Assembly: GCA_002492335.1 (NCBI GenBank)
Contig: DKYD01000025.1
Location: 34,924-58,208 of the forward strand
Direction of reading: 5' to 3'
Source: Lachnospiraceae bacterium UBA7109
GTDB lineage: Bacteria; Bacillota; Clostridia; Lachnospirales; Lachnospiraceae
DNA: 23,285 nt
The stretch's first letter is position 1, and each line of letters starts with the position of its first letter. Under the pieces are notes generated by a model. It was not told the origin of the DNA, did not search any database, and saw nothing but the letters and a program-made list of their open reading frames with translations. Shown in pieces: positions 23,250 through 23,285 of this stretch. The position numbers and the translations under genes are program-made.

Positions 23250-23285
23250 ATGAAGGGTACTGTAAAATGGTTTAACAACCAAAAA
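23250..23285 (+). CDS. cspA: Cold-shock protein (5' end only)
   Basis: The first 12 codons, MKGTVKWFNNQK, match the conserved start of the CspA family of small nucleic-acid chaperones (MxGTVKWFN). The remaining roughly 55 codons lie beyond the right edge. GGAGG lies about eight bases before the ATG. The leader of about 55 bases and the strong promoter are normal for this family. Which paralogue it is cannot be told. Confidence 0.85.
   Translation, partial: MKGTVKWFNNQK

Overview
The window looks like core chromosome of a Gram-positive anaerobe of the class Clostridia, most probably family Lachnospiraceae. The evidence is moderate GC, strong AGGAGG-type ribosome binding sites, long-form HPF, HPr kinase, a CarD-type regulator and a low-GC Gram-positive style class A penicillin-binding protein. 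The species cannot be fixed from sequence alone. I see no insertion sequence, prophage, CRISPR array, plasmid marker or defence system. No gene-free stretch exceeds 300 bases.

Layout, left to right. A few codons of a probable divergent gene lie at the left edge. They are followed by typA and a PAP2-type membrane phosphatase joined by an ATGA overlap, then hpf with its own promoter and terminator. yigZ is on the minus strand, divergent from a class A penicillin-binding protein (4449-6953). That gene converges on a four-gene minus-strand block, ftsH > uvrC > hprK > ROK glucokinase (7011-12769), with a bidirectional terminator at the junction. ftsH is divergent from a DUF1846 gene, which is followed by pyrG and a tRNA-Ala(CGC). 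Next come an orphan lipoprotein of the NMT1/SsuA substrate-binding type and a large minus-strand lipoprotein with a DUF5666-like front and a predicted beta-helix. azlC-azlD follow with a structured leader, then carD and ptsI on the minus strand, and the first 12 codons of a cold-shock protein at the right edge.

Functional themes. One is growth, stress and ribosome control: typA, hpf, ftsH, carD and csp. A second is carbon control: ptsI phosphorylates HPr, hprK phosphorylates HPr at its regulatory serine, and glucokinase supplies glucose-6-phosphate. HPr itself is not in the window. A third is envelope biology: the penicillin-binding protein, PAP2, the substrate-binding lipoprotein and the beta-helix lipoprotein. 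uvrC and pyrG are housekeeping.

The most interesting unexplained signals are non-coding. Three direct repeats at exact 11-bp spacing sit at the beta-helix lipoprotein promoter and look like an OmpR/PhoB-type response-regulator site. Two consecutive hairpins lie in the azlC leader. A perfect 16-bp palindrome lies in the csp leader, and a 15-bp palindrome lies at the typA promoter. No complete new system can be claimed. The beta-helix lipoprotein with its repeat-bearing promoter, and the uncharacterised DUF1846 protein, are the best candidates for new biology.
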